Positions 21,140-29,388 of a stretch of DNA of 36,237 nt are shown here, piece by piece (position 1 is the stretch's first letter; each line of letters starts with the position of its first letter). The DNA lies in IMG/VR virus record IMGVR_UViG_3300033153_005324, positions 1 to 36,237 of that record. The stretch is one strand, 5' to 3'. The notes beneath the pieces are model-generated. The model worked only from the letters and a program-made list of their open reading frames with translations. It had not been told where the DNA came from and did not search any database. Both the position numbers and the translations under genes were made by a program. The DNA comes from a virus.

Positions 21140-22969
21140 TTATTGAGTTGGTGGTGGCTGTTGTGGTTGCTCACCTATTTGTTTGAGTTCTGCTGCCAAG
21201 TCTTTAAACTCCCAAAGCTCTTCAAGTTCTCCGATTAGCTTTGTGATATGGCTTGGTGGTAATACTTGAGCTTCTACGAGAGGTTGTGTCATTTGCAAGA
21301 GTTGGACTATCTTCTGCGCTCTGTCTTGGTCGCTTCCTGCAATAGCTACATTGATTTTAAGGTCAAACTCGCCCATAATGTCATCTTTACTTACTGCTGC
21401 ATATTCACCGCCTGAGACTCTTGTGGCTACACTTATGTCAAGAAACGCCTGGTTATAAGCTATCCACTTCCTAAAGAGTGGCTTCATATACTGCTCTGCA
21501 AATCTTGTGGTTGTTTCCCATGTTCTCATTTGGGATTGGTTCATGATCGCTGTGATACCTGTTGCCGTCTTGTTAAGGGACTTAGCGTCTAAGCCTTGAT
21601 TGTATCGTGTGATACCAGATGCGTTTTCTCCCTCTAAAGTAAAGAGTTCATACATCTTCTGTAAGGATTGAGGTATTTCGTTATGTACTTCTGGCTTATA
21701 ACCGTTAATATCATTCCATTCTACGACTGCACCTATTTTAGCTTCTTTTAGTCGTCTGACATTCAGAGCGTCGAGTGAACCTTTTTGGATATGCTTCATG
21801 CCGTTTGTTGAATTTGCCATCATGTCAATAAATGTTCTCATGATCGCTGACTTAACTTTTGTATTATCTTCTAGGAAATAAGGGAGTCCATTACCAAAGA
21901 ACGAGAATGCTACCGGTGCAAAAGGTGCGCCGATGAATGGTGGTTCTTCGTCTGGGAAAGGGTTTGCTGACATCCTCATAACAGTGTTACCGCTCCATGT
22001 AAAGGCAATAGGTTCTGCTATACCATCCCTATCTACATCTATGTTCGCAAAATACTCATAATATACGATGGTTTCTCTTGACTCGTCTGCTAACTCTGTG
22101 GTTGAGTCTTGCCCGTAGTTTTTGAGTTCGTTCTCTCTGCCTGTTCCTAGTGCAGAGTCTCTTTCTTTATCTGTAGCTATTATATTATCTACATTTTCAT
22201 AAATACCATTAGGATTATATTTTTTATCCTGCTTTCTAAGGTCTGAACGTGTTGTTACTATTCTTTGAATACAACCATCTTCTATTGTTTCGCCCAAAGG
22301 GAAGAAATCCTCGTTCTTGATAACTTCTGCATCTGGTCTTGAAACGGTTGTTTTAGTGATTGTTGCTGTGCCTTTGTAGATGGTCTGTAAAACTTGACCT
22401 TGTGCGGCGTTCATTTGTATAGCGTCTAAGGGGATAGTGGCTTGATCTTCTATCTCTATCTCTGCACCCTGAGCCTCTAGTTCTGCTAATTGTTGGTCTG
22501 TGAAGCCCTCGAAAGGTATAGTTTCTGTTTCATCTTCATGTATCCAACCTGTTCTTGCTACGACTGTGCCTTCTGTCGCATATACCATAAGGGATGTGTG
22601 TAGGAATTTATACTTCTCGAAACTGTTGGAAAATTGATAGTTAAGTAAAGTATTTTGAGAGTTTGCTTTGTCTACGTCATCGGCAGTTCTTGGGGTTGCA
22701 TCTACTATTTCATCGCTTGACATAAACGGCTTCATGGCATTTGGTATCCACCAATTCACAGCGTTCTGTGCCTCTTTGGCTACATACTTAGAACGTCCTT
22801 CGGTTTCATTACCAAATGGCTTGCCTTCATAAAGGTCTTTCCATTCCTGCATTTTACCAGTGATTTCTGTTTTATTCTTCTTTGAGGTGGCAAAATCCTC
22901 TTTGACTATTGCAAGGACTTCTATTTCTGCTAAGGGTTGTTTATCTTTTATTGTAGGTGTTTCTTGCAA
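21140..22969 (-). CDS. portal protein
   Basis: This 609-residue protein starts at a TTG with GGAG 8 bases upstream. It reads as a podovirus-type portal: an N-terminal segment with WKDLYEGKPFGNETEGRSKYVAKEA, then WWIPNAMKPFMSSDEIV, a beta-rich wing, and a helical stem region with GASGITRYNQGLDAKSLNKTATGI, the conserved 'N.TATG' motif of this family. The C-terminus is a Pro-Gln tail. Twelve subunits form the DNA entry channel and dock the terminase. It lies directly after the terminase gene, behind its own promoter at 23032. Confidence 0.9.
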   Translation of the reverse strand: MQETPTIKDKQPLAEIEVLAIVKEDFATSKKNKTEITGKMQEWKDLYEGKPFGNETEGRSKYVAKEAQNAVNWWIPNAMKPFMSSDEIVDATPRTADDVDKANSQNTLLNYQFSNSFEKYKFLHTSLMVYATEGTVVARTGWIHEDETETIPFEGFTDQQLAELEAQGAEIEIEDQATIPLDAIQMNAAQGQVLQTIYKGTATITKTTVSRPDAEVIKNEDFFPLGETIEDGCIQRIVTTRSDLRKQDKKYNPNGIYENVDNIIATDKERDSALGTGRENELKNYGQDSTTELADESRETIVYYEYFANIDVDRDGIAEPIAFTWSGNTVMRMSANPFPDEEPPFIGAPFAPVAFSFFGNGLPYFLEDNTKVKSAIMRTFIDMMANSTNGMKHIQKGSLDALNVRRLKEAKIGAVVEWNDINGYKPEVHNEIPQSLQKMYELFTLEGENASGITRYNQGLDAKSLNKTATGITAIMNQSQMRTWETTTRFAEQYMKPLFRKWIAYNQAFLDISVATRVSGGEYAAVSKDDIMGEFDLKINVAIAGSDQDRAQKIVQLLQMTQPLVEAQVLPPSHITKLIGELEELWEFKDLAAELKQIGEQPQQPPPTQ

Positions 22970-23031
22970 AAGAGTATCTCCGTTCCCTCATAAGAGGGTT
23001 AGTGGTGCAGTATTTCAACCCTGCTTGATGT

Positions 23032-23040
23032 ATTATAGCA
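23032..23040 (-). promoter_or_regulatory. leftward TGCTATAAT promoter before the portal gene
   Basis: In leftward reading a T-rich stretch leads into TATGCTATAATAC, identical over 11 bases to the promoter at 13380. There is no -35, but the T-tracts about 15-25 bases upstream suit a host that favours T-rich spacers. The leader of about 60 bases contains a CCCTC/GAGGG hairpin (22985-22998) just before the portal ribosome site. Confidence 0.7.
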
Positions 23041-23046
23041 TAAATA

Positions 23047-24321
23047 TTAAAAAACATTTGATGGTACAAAAGGTTTTTCAAACTCTGAACTTTTACTATG
23101 GAATATGTCTGTGAAATAGGTAAGTGCCAGAGCATCTGCTTTGTCTGGTGATCTCCCCAACTTCTCCTTGATCTTGTCTTTCGGCTCTATTCTCACCTTA
23201 CCAGACTCATTGAATACATACTCAATAGCCAACAACTCTTCAAGCAGATCATCATCTTTTGGTAGAGACAGTCCTCTCTTGATTGCGTTTGACAGCTTAA
23301 AGTATGACTCTGCTCTCTTGTTTGTGTAAGTGTTTTCGTCTGTTGGTCTCATCCCAAAGTTTCCATCAACCGAGAACACACCTTTTCTAATCAATATGTC
23401 GTGCACTCCCGCTCCAATCCCTATCGTATCAACTATCACTGCATCTGCATCTGTAATGTTTGCGATATGGTTAGCCCAGTCTGCAACCTCCGTAATGGCT
23501 AGTTTGCTTCTTTTGAGTATAGATTTAACCCAAAGCCCTGACCTCACAACTAAAACCGTGCTGTCGTCTCCGTAGCGTGCAACATCACAACCTATGACTG
23601 TTGATCCACTTTCATCTCCATTTCTGTTCATGGCTTTATCTACATCTTTGAACGAGAAGAGTTTATTCCCTGACGTATCAACATAGCCACCTAAATAGAT
23701 ATGGTGATACTTCTCTGGGTCATTGAGTCGCATCTCTTCTGCTTCCTGAATGATTATATTTGAGCAGAATGGATTTTCTGTGTAGTTAATATGCACAAGT
23801 GTTGAGTTTTCTTTTGACTTAAAGAGTTTTTCAATAGCGTCTGTTCTTAGCTCTGGGTTCCAACTGAACCAAAGCTCACTATCATCTTTTCTGAATGTAG
23901 GGATAAGCAGGTCTAAAGAATGTTCTGTGATTGATTGGCTTTCCTCAACCCAAACACCGTCAAAGCCTTCAAGTGATTTTATAGAGTCTACTGTGTGATC
24001 TTGTAGTCCCTGGAAGATTATCTCACCTTTGCCTCTCTTGCAGCGTATCTCTGTTTGAAATATCTCAAAGTAGTCATGTAGCTTATAAAAGTCTATTCTA
24101 TCCTCAAGTAGTTTCTTTGATGATTTAGCGATAGACTTCTGCACTTCTCTCATACAAGCCCAATTTAGGTTTGGGTTTTCTATCATTCTGTCTAGTAACT
24201 TGTCTGCAAAGTAGTAAGACTTTCCAGATCCTCTTCCCCCTTTCGCTCCCTTGTATCTTGCGTTGCTTTTATCAAGTGGTGCAAGCTTGGCAGGGACTTT
24301 AAACTCTATGCTTCTACTCAA
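23047..24321 (-). CDS. terL: terminase large subunit
   Basis: This 424-residue protein is the DNA packaging motor, of the PBSX/Terminase_3 type. The Walker A is GGRGSGKS at 28-35 and the Walker B is VWVEE at 123-127. The C-terminal RNase H-like nuclease shows CDVARYGDDS (about 245-255), VDTIGIGAGV and a final acidic PDKADALAL. The reading starts at TTG inside the small-subunit gene (8-base overlap), with no strong ribosome site, so translation is probably coupled. It cuts concatemers and pumps DNA through the portal. Related enzymes package by headful, in line with a circular map. Confidence 0.94.
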   Translation of the reverse strand: MSRSIEFKVPAKLAPLDKSNARYKGAKGGRGSGKSYYFADKLLDRMIENPNLNWACMREVQKSIAKSSKKLLEDRIDFYKLHDYFEIFQTEIRCKRGKGEIIFQGLQDHTVDSIKSLEGFDGVWVEESQSITEHSLDLLIPTFRKDDSELWFSWNPELRTDAIEKLFKSKENSTLVHINYTENPFCSNIIIQEAEEMRLNDPEKYHHIYLGGYVDTSGNKLFSFKDVDKAMNRNGDESGSTVIGCDVARYGDDSTVLVVRSGLWVKSILKRSKLAITEVADWANHIANITDADAVIVDTIGIGAGVHDILIRKGVFSVDGNFGMRPTDENTYTNKRAESYFKLSNAIKRGLSLPKDDDLLEELLAIEYVFNESGKVRIEPKDKIKEKLGRSPDKADALALTYFTDIFHSKSSEFEKPFVPSNVF

Positions 24322-24727
24322 TATAGTTTCTTGTGATTTTTAGGATTGCTTCTGGTTTAGATTGTTTGTTATCAGCTTCATAGTGTCCACACATTTTATT
24401 GAGCATATCTAATGCTTTTAATCCGTCTGTGTTTAGTGCTACTTTTGCTTTATTGGTCAACATTCTCTTCGCTTCATCAAGTGATAGTATATGCGGAGAA
24501 TACGAGTCCATTTGTAGTTGATGTACTCTTAGGGCTACCTTTGGGTTTCTTAAAACCTTGTGAGCATCTACATATAATCCTTCTATTTTAGCGTCCTCTT
24601 TCACATTATATACTTCTTTATACGCGGCAGTAGCATCGCCACCATTAAGAAGATATGTAACTGCAAACGCTTCTTGCTTGGGAGTTAATGGTTGCGTTGG
24701 TTTCTTTTTGGATTTCTGGTTGCTCAT
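24314..24727 (-). CDS. terS: terminase small subunit
   Basis: I choose the ATG at 24727 over the one three codons earlier because AAAGGA lies 8 bases before it. The product has about 137 residues. It opens with the Terminase_2 pattern LTPKQEAFAVTYLLNGGDATAAYKEVYNV, a helix-turn-helix for DNA recognition, and continues with helices that build the ring. It marks the packaging site and feeds DNA to the large subunit. It is the first gene of the late operon, behind the TGCTATAAT promoter at 24775. Confidence 0.9.
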   Translation of the reverse strand: MSNQKSKKKPTQPLTPKQEAFAVTYLLNGGDATAAYKEVYNVKEDAKIEGLYVDAHKVLRNPKVALRVHQLQMDSYSPHILSLDEAKRMLTNKAKVALNTDGLKALDMLNKMCGHYEADNKQSKPEAILKITRNYIE

Positions 24728-24774
24728 TGAGTCCATCCTTTCGTGGGTTGAGTGTTTTAATCCTCTTTTGAGTG

Positions 24775-24783
24775 ATTATAGCA
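24775..24783 (-). promoter_or_regulatory. leftward TGCTATAAT promoter before the terminase genes
   Basis: The leftward sequence ATTATGCTATAATCAC holds the extended -10 shared by four late modules. A T-rich tract lies upstream and no good -35 is visible. The start of transcription would be about 40 bases before the small-terminase start. It likely marks the beginning of the late region. Confidence 0.7.
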
Positions 24784-24797
24784 TAATGTTTAAAAGT

Positions 24798-24869
24798 CTA
24801 ATATCTCATTGCCATCATTGAGCCGACAACCCTTGCTATGGTTATTGTTTTTGTTTGTTGTGGGTTCAT
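24798..24869 (-). CDS. possible 23-residue peptide
   Basis: An ATG overlapping the stop of the YopX-like gene (ATGA) opens 23 codons (starting MNPQQTKTITIARVVG) ending at TAG. The overlap junction is the same kind used throughout this genome. Shortness and lack of homology keep this tentative; the stretch may simply be upstream sequence of the late promoter. Confidence 0.3.
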   Translation of the reverse strand: MNPQQTKTITIARVVGSMMAMRY

Positions 24870-25237
24870 GGTTGCCCCAATAGTTCTGGGTTTTCATGTA
24901 TGTTTCCGATTACTTCCAAATCTGTACCCTCATACTCTTCAAAAAAGAACCTATATAATGGCTCTATTTCTGCATTTTGTATTGTTTCTTCAATCATTAA
25001 AAAGCAACCATCTTGAAAACCAACTGTATGAATATCTCCATTATGGTTCAAAATATCCCCTTCATAAACCTCTACACCGTTTTTGTCTTTGAGTCCTGTG
25101 TATTGCATATATATAAAATAATCATAATCGTCTGACCCTGTATCGCTAAACTCTTCTAATGAGAGTATTTCCATTACTTGAGGATAATCAAACGTCCACT
25201 CACCCCTGTACCACGCTCTAAATTTAATCTCTCTCAT
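24866..25237 (-). CDS. YopX family protein
   Basis: This 123-residue protein begins with MREIKFRAW and contains MQYTGLKDKNGVEVYEGDIL at about 46-65, the signature of the YopX (SPBc2) family found widely in phages. A Trp/Tyr-rich N-terminal part and a C-terminal IGNIHENPELL complete the family pattern. The function of YopX proteins is not established. It is at the downstream end of the early operon. Confidence 0.88.
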   Translation of the reverse strand: MREIKFRAWYRGEWTFDYPQVMEILSLEEFSDTGSDDYDYFIYMQYTGLKDKNGVEVYEGDILNHNGDIHTVGFQDGCFLMIEETIQNAEIEPLYRFFFEEYEGTDLEVIGNIHENPELLGQP

Positions 25238-25248
25238 ATCACCCTCCT

Positions 25249-25347
25249 CTACAACAAGCTCAAGGCATGAATAACCTCTGTGCCTATGTAATTCAATAAA
25301 GCCACGATGATTAGTGCGACTAGTGCTAGTGCTGTTACTTTTGTCAT
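25249..25347 (-). CDS. 32-residue membrane peptide
   Basis: This short frame begins at an ATG 10 bases after AAGGAT and fills the gap between two YopX-like genes. The product is one hydrophobic helix (VTALALVALIIVALLNYI) with a short polar end. It is similar in design, not in sequence, to the 28-residue peptide at 35388. Its role is unknown; the tight fit in the operon supports it. Confidence 0.5.
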   Translation of the reverse strand: MTKVTALALVALIIVALLNYIGTEVIHALSLL

Positions 25348-25350
25348 TTG

Positions 25351-25710
25351 TTATCCTTTATGTATTCCGATTACTTTTCCTTCTTCTAGTGATATTTCAT
25401 CATCCATATAATCAAACCCAGACAAGGCGACATATGTGACTTCTCCACCTCCATCTATCTTCCATAACCATTTATCTTCTTCTTCTTGCATTATTGATGC
25501 ACCTATACCCTCTTTTGAAAATGATGCAAACATATCTTCTACCCACCAAGGGAAGTGGATTGCTAGGGTTTTTGTGTCTATCTTGTATGTGCCTATTTCT
25601 TTTGAAAATACAAGAAAATCATCATCTTTAATTAAGTCTGGCATTAAATACCCCTCAACCCACTCATCACTAGCTATCTTCTTTGCTCTGTATATTGGTA
25701 TCTGTATCAT
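25351..25710 (-). CDS. divergent YopX-like protein
   Basis: This 119-residue protein starts IPIYRAKKIASDEWVEGYLMP, as YopX proteins do (RAK...WV.G.L), and ends with an IGIHKG stretch like the family's C-terminus, but it lacks the central QYTGLKDKNG.E.YEGDI motif. It is probably an old duplicate or relative of the neighbouring YopX gene. Function unknown; acidic and soluble. Confidence 0.6.
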   Translation of the reverse strand: MIQIPIYRAKKIASDEWVEGYLMPDLIKDDDFLVFSKEIGTYKIDTKTLAIHFPWWVEDMFASFSKEGIGASIMQEEEDKWLWKIDGGGEVTYVALSGFDYMDDEISLEEGKVIGIHKG

Positions 25711-25735
25711 GCTGTCCTCCCTAATTCTTCACTTA

Positions 25736-26209
25736 TCATTTCAACTCCTTAAAATACTCTTCACAATAACCAAAATAACCTTTGGCACTTATCCGGCTAT
25801 CACTAATGATTTCCTTGACACGATCATATTCAAGCTCTCTTCTCTGCTTTAGTTTCAACATATCCGTAATGAGTTCTGCTTTTGCACCCTTGAGTTTATT
25901 GTCGCTTATGTTTAAATGCGCTCTCTTGTGTTTAGGTTTCTGTGTTACGTAGAGATACAACAGTTCTAAAGCAAAAATTGTGCGATCGACCTGCTGCTCT
26001 CTGGCGTTCTTCCTGTATTCACTATCTGCCACTTTAATAATTTCATCATGTTCCTCTTTGTCAAAGCGATGAAAAGTCCTATAGGCGCGAATTTGTGTTC
26101 TTAGCTTTAACATGAAGTAGTAGTTATATGTGGTCTTTGGGTCTATGTCTGATAAATAGCCCTCGATTGTATATGCAATTAAGCGTTGGAATACTGATTG
26201 CTTATTCAT
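25736..26209 (-). CDS. hypothetical helical protein
   Basis: The start is placed at the ATG at 26209 because AAGGAG lies 6 bases upstream; an earlier in-frame ATG would overlap the upstream gene by 65 bases. The product of about 156 residues is helical, basic and tyrosine-rich (KQSVFQRLIAYTIEGYL, TYNYYFMLKLRTQIRAY, TIFALELLYLYVT). No family was recognised. Between SSB and the YopX genes, it may act in replication or regulation. Confidence 0.6.
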   Translation of the reverse strand: MNKQSVFQRLIAYTIEGYLSDIDPKTTYNYYFMLKLRTQIRAYRTFHRFDKEEHDEIIKVADSEYRKNAREQQVDRTIFALELLYLYVTQKPKHKRAHLNISDNKLKGAKAELITDMLKLKQRRELEYDRVKEIISDSRISAKGYFGYCEEYFKELK

Positions 26210-26384
26210 CCCTGCTCCTTTTTGCCCGACGATATTTGCGTATTGCGGAAGCATGGTTCTCTGCATACATAATTACTCCAGATACTTCATATTTTCCGTC
26301 TCCAATATCTCTTGATTTCAGCATCATCTTGTGATCTGCTTTTGGTTTTCGTTTAAATATTTGCTTTATGCGTCTATATAGCAT
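26202..26384 (-). CDS. small basic protein
   Basis: This 60-residue protein is very basic (RRIKQIFKRKPKADHK at the start, RKYRRAKRSRDE at the end), with a central strand pair (GKYEVSGVIMYAENHASA). It could bind nucleic acid. It has a good AAGGAG site and overlaps the next start by 8 bases. No homologue was recognised. Confidence 0.55.
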   Translation of the reverse strand: MLYRRIKQIFKRKPKADHKMMLKSRDIGDGKYEVSGVIMYAENHASAIRKYRRAKRSRDE

Positions 26385-26430
26385 CTATTCTCCTTTTTAT
26401 ATAGTTTGTTTTTAGCGTATTGGATATAGG

Positions 26431-26922
26431 TTACGCTTTACCTTGATTAAAAGGAATCTCGTCTTCGTTGATGTCAATCTCTGGGATGGTTGGGCTTGCC
26501 TGTTGAGGCGCTTGTGGTTGTGGCGCGGTTTGTGGTGGGATATAACCGCTGTCTCCTTGTTGTTTTTCGGCATTCGGATAATTGTTTTGGTTGTCGTCTT
26601 TACTACCTAACATCTGCATACTTTCAACTGTTACAGAGTGCTTGGACCGCTTGGACCCATCTTGTGCGGTCCACTGGTCCAACTTCAATCTGCCATCTAC
26701 TAGGACCTTGCTACCCTTGCACAAATATTGATTGGCGATTTCTGCGGACCTGCCAAAAAAGGTAAGGTCCACAAAAAGCACCTCTTCTTTTTGCTCTCCA
26801 CTTTGAGATTTAAACTTTCGTGTGGTTGCTATACCTGTGTTCCCGATTGCTGAACCGCCTTGAGTGTAGCGAATTTCAATGTCTCTTGTGAGATTTCCAG
26901 CGATTATAATTTTGTTATACAT
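26431..26922 (-). CDS. ssb: single-stranded DNA-binding protein
   Basis: This 163-residue protein has the bacterial SSB OB-fold: NKIIIAGNLTRDIEIRYTQGG, FVDLTFFGRSAEIANQYLCKG and GSKVLVDGRLKLDQW. A disordered Gln/Pro linker follows, with an acidic C-terminal region containing DEIPF, the partner-binding tip (here followed by a few more residues). It coats single strands during replication and recombination. It sits with an exonuclease and an ERF annealing protein, forming a recombination block, and overlaps the 129-residue gene by 8 bases. Confidence 0.93.
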   Translation of the reverse strand: MYNKIIIAGNLTRDIEIRYTQGGSAIGNTGIATTRKFKSQSGEQKEEVLFVDLTFFGRSAEIANQYLCKGSKVLVDGRLKLDQWTAQDGSKRSKHSVTVESMQMLGSKDDNQNNYPNAEKQQGDSGYIPPQTAPQPQAPQQASPTIPEIDINEDEIPFNQGKA

Positions 26923-27304
26923 TTTTGTTTTCCTTTTCTATCCCTGCATCTTGCAGTATTTTCTCCCATTCATCGGCGATGTATGGTAGTTCTAAGCCGT
27001 TCAGCCCAGCCCATCTTTCAACCCAATTAATGTGAGCAGTCATAAGCGTAGAGTCTATTTTTTTGGTGCTAAGTGGGGTCATGCCCGTTTCATCTTTTGG
27101 GTACATCGGATTGACTAACTTTAGGAACTGATACACGGCAGTATCATCAACGTTTCGCATATCAAAATAAATACGCTTATTTGTATATGGGTGAACGTAC
27201 CCCATGCCCTTACCTGTTTTTTTAAAGCGCTCAATAGCACCGATTTTCAACTGAGGGCAGACCACACCAAAAAAGAACTTTTGAAAATGTGTTGATATTT
27301 TCAA
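26915..27304 (-). CDS. hypothetical protein of recombination block
   Basis: This 129-residue protein starts at a TTG that overlaps the exonuclease stop (TTGA). It is basic at the N-terminus (HFQKFFFGVVCPQLKIGAIERFKKTGKG) with a mixed alpha/beta remainder. Position between exonuclease and SSB suggests a NinB-like or other recombination helper, but no convincing motif supports this. Confidence 0.55.
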   Translation of the reverse strand: MKISTHFQKFFFGVVCPQLKIGAIERFKKTGKGMGYVHPYTNKRIYFDMRNVDDTAVYQFLKLVNPMYPKDETGMTPLSTKKIDSTLMTAHINWVERWAGLNGLELPYIADEWEKILQDAGIEKENKNV

Positions 27305-27915
27305 TTACTCAACCTCAAAAACTTCTCTTCAAGTTCATCATTAAAAGAATTAATATGTGCTCTCATTTTAGATATAAACTCTTCATCTCTCTCAACCTTT
27401 AAGATAAACGGTTTTAGTTCAGGGTGATAGCTCATAAAATACCAATATTTACGCTCTGACACCATTAGGCTACCCATCACCTGCATTTTGTATTCAAGAG
27501 GCAATATGCCATCAAGGAGGTATTTTATATGGGTAGATGCTTTAGGACACTTGATCTCAATCCCCCCATCCTCACCGATAAGACCATCAGGGCTACATCC
27601 TATCTTTCCGCAGTCGGTTTTTATCATGCCGACCTCCACTATCTCGGTATCTGTTATAAATGCAAATGTGCTTCGTGCCATATCTTCAAGCTCATTCCCT
27701 CGATCAGTCCAGTTGTTAGAAAAACTTTCATTGGAAGCCCCTAGTTTTTCGGCTATCAGCTCATACATATATGTTTTACTTGTCTTTGACTTCTCGCATT
27801 TTGCAGAGGTTACTATTTTAGAGAAGCATGATGCTGTAGGTATGCCTTTCCTTGCATCAAACCATTCTATTGTCCCCTGTTCAAGATTAAGCACTTGCAT
27901 TTTGTTTTTGCTCAA
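27301..27915 (-). CDS. YqaJ/lambda-type recombination exonuclease
   Basis: This protein of about 204 residues has the PD-(D/E)xK nuclease core of the YqaJ/lambda Exo family: EWFDARKGIPTAS near residues 13-27, GNELEDMAR, then GCSPDGLIG and GGIEIKCP carrying the catalytic acids and lysine, and YKMQVMGSL after it. It would chew 5' ends to expose 3' single strands for the ERF protein encoded just upstream. The frame opens at TTG (27915); an ATG five codons later (27900) is also possible and neither has a strong ribosome site, so coupling to the ERF gene is likely. Confidence 0.9.
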   Translation of the reverse strand: MSKNKMQVLNLEQGTIEWFDARKGIPTASCFSKIVTSAKCEKSKTSKTYMYELIAEKLGASNESFSNNWTDRGNELEDMARSTFAFITDTEIVEVGMIKTDCGKIGCSPDGLIGEDGGIEIKCPKASTHIKYLLDGILPLEYKMQVMGSLMVSERKYWYFMSYHPELKPFILKVERDEEFISKMRAHINSFNDELEEKFLRLSN

Positions 27916-28507
27916 TCGTGTTTATGGCAGAGGTAAGATATTCATTACTCATACTCTCCAGACTGTCAGCCTTAAAAGTTTTTAGAACCCACACTTTTGT
28001 AGCTTCTGAGTCCTTTGTGCTTTCGATTACTTTGTGTATTTTACTTAGTAGCTCATTTCTTTTATCATCTGTGATGTCGGTAGGCATATTATTAACATCT
28101 TCGGGATCAATGTCACTAAGCCCAAGCAACCTTATGCCAAGTATTCTGCTCCAATATCCAAACTGCTTCCCTCTTTCAATCTCTGCATCAAGATACAAAG
28201 GATTTCCATTTTTGTCTTTTTTGGGGGTAATTTCTTGTAGTGCTATTGTGCTTTCTATATTCTCTCCGCTATCCACATGAAACAGAATAGCCTTGATAGT
28301 TTGAACACCTAACTCTTTGTTGTAGTCCATTGTGGCGAAATACTCCAAACCACAAGAACTAAGAGGCTCTTGAATTGTTTTGATGAAGTTGTCCTCGCCT
28401 GCAAATTTCCAAGAACCGCCACCACCCTGCTTCACTTTATCAGCAGTAAGCACTACACCTTTTTTCCTAAATTCTGATTTTGCTTTAAGTAAATTTGTTA
28501 AGCTCAT
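27887..28507 (-). CDS. erf: ERF-family single-strand annealing protein
   Basis: This 206-residue protein has the ERF N-terminal core: KFAGEDNFIKTIQEPLSSCGLEYFATMDY, ..VQTIKAILFHVDSGENIESTIAL and a GKQFGYWSRILGIRLLGLS segment. ERF proteins anneal complementary single strands during phage recombination and genome circularisation. It is paired with the exonuclease gene, overlapping it by up to 29 bases, and with SSB two genes on. The C-terminal part is helical and variable, as in the family. Confidence 0.88.
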   Translation of the reverse strand: MSLTNLLKAKSEFRKKGVVLTADKVKQGGGGSWKFAGEDNFIKTIQEPLSSCGLEYFATMDYNKELGVQTIKAILFHVDSGENIESTIALQEITPKKDKNGNPLYLDAEIERGKQFGYWSRILGIRLLGLSDIDPEDVNNMPTDITDDKRNELLSKIHKVIESTKDSEATKVWVLKTFKADSLESMSNEYLTSAINTIEQKQNASA

Positions 28508-28516
28508 CTTCTCTCC

Positions 28517-28840
28517 TTATGCTTTATTAAATATATAGCCACTTGCTCTTAAATATTCATGCAAAACTTCGCCGTCTATATTTTCAAGTAGCTTCTCTTG
28601 GTTGTCGTGGCTTTTGAATGTCCCATCTAATACAATTTCATTGATCTGTTTATTACTCAAACTCTCCAACTCATCATATTCAAGATCAAGCGTGTTTATC
28701 AAATCGACCAGATCACCATCGTTTTCAAAACACTCCGACACTCTATCTGTTGCGTCTGGCTTGAACGCCTCCCATTGATACTGTGCGTTCTGTTCGTCTT
28801 GCTCTATTTTCGTTCTTTCATTATCGTGTCTTTCACTCAT
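28517..28840 (-). CDS. hypothetical acidic protein
   Basis: This 107-residue protein is strongly acidic (VSECFENDGDLVDLINTLDLEYDELESL) and probably helical. It lies directly upstream of the ERF gene, 9 bases away. It has no recognisable family; small acidic proteins next to recombinases sometimes inhibit host nucleases, but that is only a possibility here. Confidence 0.6.
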   Translation of the reverse strand: MSERHDNERTKIEQDEQNAQYQWEAFKPDATDRVSECFENDGDLVDLINTLDLEYDELESLSNKQINEIVLDGTFKSHDNQEKLLENIDGEVLHEYLRASGYIFNKA

Positions 28841-29177
28841 TGTGTGCCTCCTTTAGCAGTTTTTCTATAATCTCAATAGCATCTTTTAGTGATGCTTTCT
28901 CTTTATTCATCTCTCTCATTTTTTGCAAAATAGCTTCTTCTGTTTCTGGCATATCAGAGCAAGCAACTGTTTTTACTTCAAAATCTTTTTCTAGAAAATT
29001 GCTTGCTTCGAAGTGGTCTGTCGTTAAATCAAAATATTTAGGATTAACGATACTACTGCAAGACACTTTTACATTAGGGAGAATACTCATAATCTCTTCT
29101 TCTAGTAAACTGATACTATTATCATATTCCTTTTTTGCTAGTTTTGCCGCTTTTAATAATTCTATTGCTTTTTTCAT
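28833..29177 (-). CDS. hypothetical helical protein
   Basis: The ATG at 29177 is chosen because GGGAGG lies 6 bases before it; the longer open frame would overlap the upstream gene more. The product of about 114 residues has a coiled-coil-like N-terminus (MKKAIELLKAAKLAKKEY) and C-terminus (KMREMNKEKASLKDAIEIIEKLL) around a central stretch with two cysteines. Host-nuclease inhibitors of Gam type also have two long helices, but no clear match is seen. Confidence 0.55.
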   Translation of the reverse strand: MKKAIELLKAAKLAKKEYDNSISLLEEEIMSILPNVKVSCSSIVNPKYFDLTTDHFEASNFLEKDFEVKTVACSDMPETEEAILQKMREMNKEKASLKDAIEIIEKLLKEAHNE

Positions 29178-29205
29178 AGGTTCCTCCCATCTTGATCTGC
29201 ATAAT

Positions 29206-29388
29206 CTACAAATCTTTCTTTGACTGTCTCTCATCCTCAACGGCGGCTTCTATAGCTTTGTTCATATAGTCTGGGATAACCGGAACTTCTAAAACCCCGC
29301 TATCTCGAACAATATGTGCAAACTCCGCACAGGTCAATGCTTGGTAGTTTGGCTCCTCCATCATTTTAATTAATGTGATTGCCTTCAT
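29206..29388 (-). CDS. hypothetical small protein
   Basis: This 60-residue acidic protein begins within the last codons of the upstream gene (23-base overlap). No motif was recognised. It contains a short Pro/Val stretch (LEVPVIPDYMNKAIEAAVEDE) and looks alpha-helical. Confidence 0.5.
   Translation of the reverse strand: MKAITLIKMMEEPNYQALTCAEFAHIVRDSGVLEVPVIPDYMNKAIEAAVEDERQSKKDL

Noticed and set aside
23047-24321. Possible frameshift at the start of the large terminase because it begins with TTG inside the small-subunit gene
   Set aside because: Walker A is at a normal distance from the start and the frame is intact; a TTG start with translational coupling explains it.
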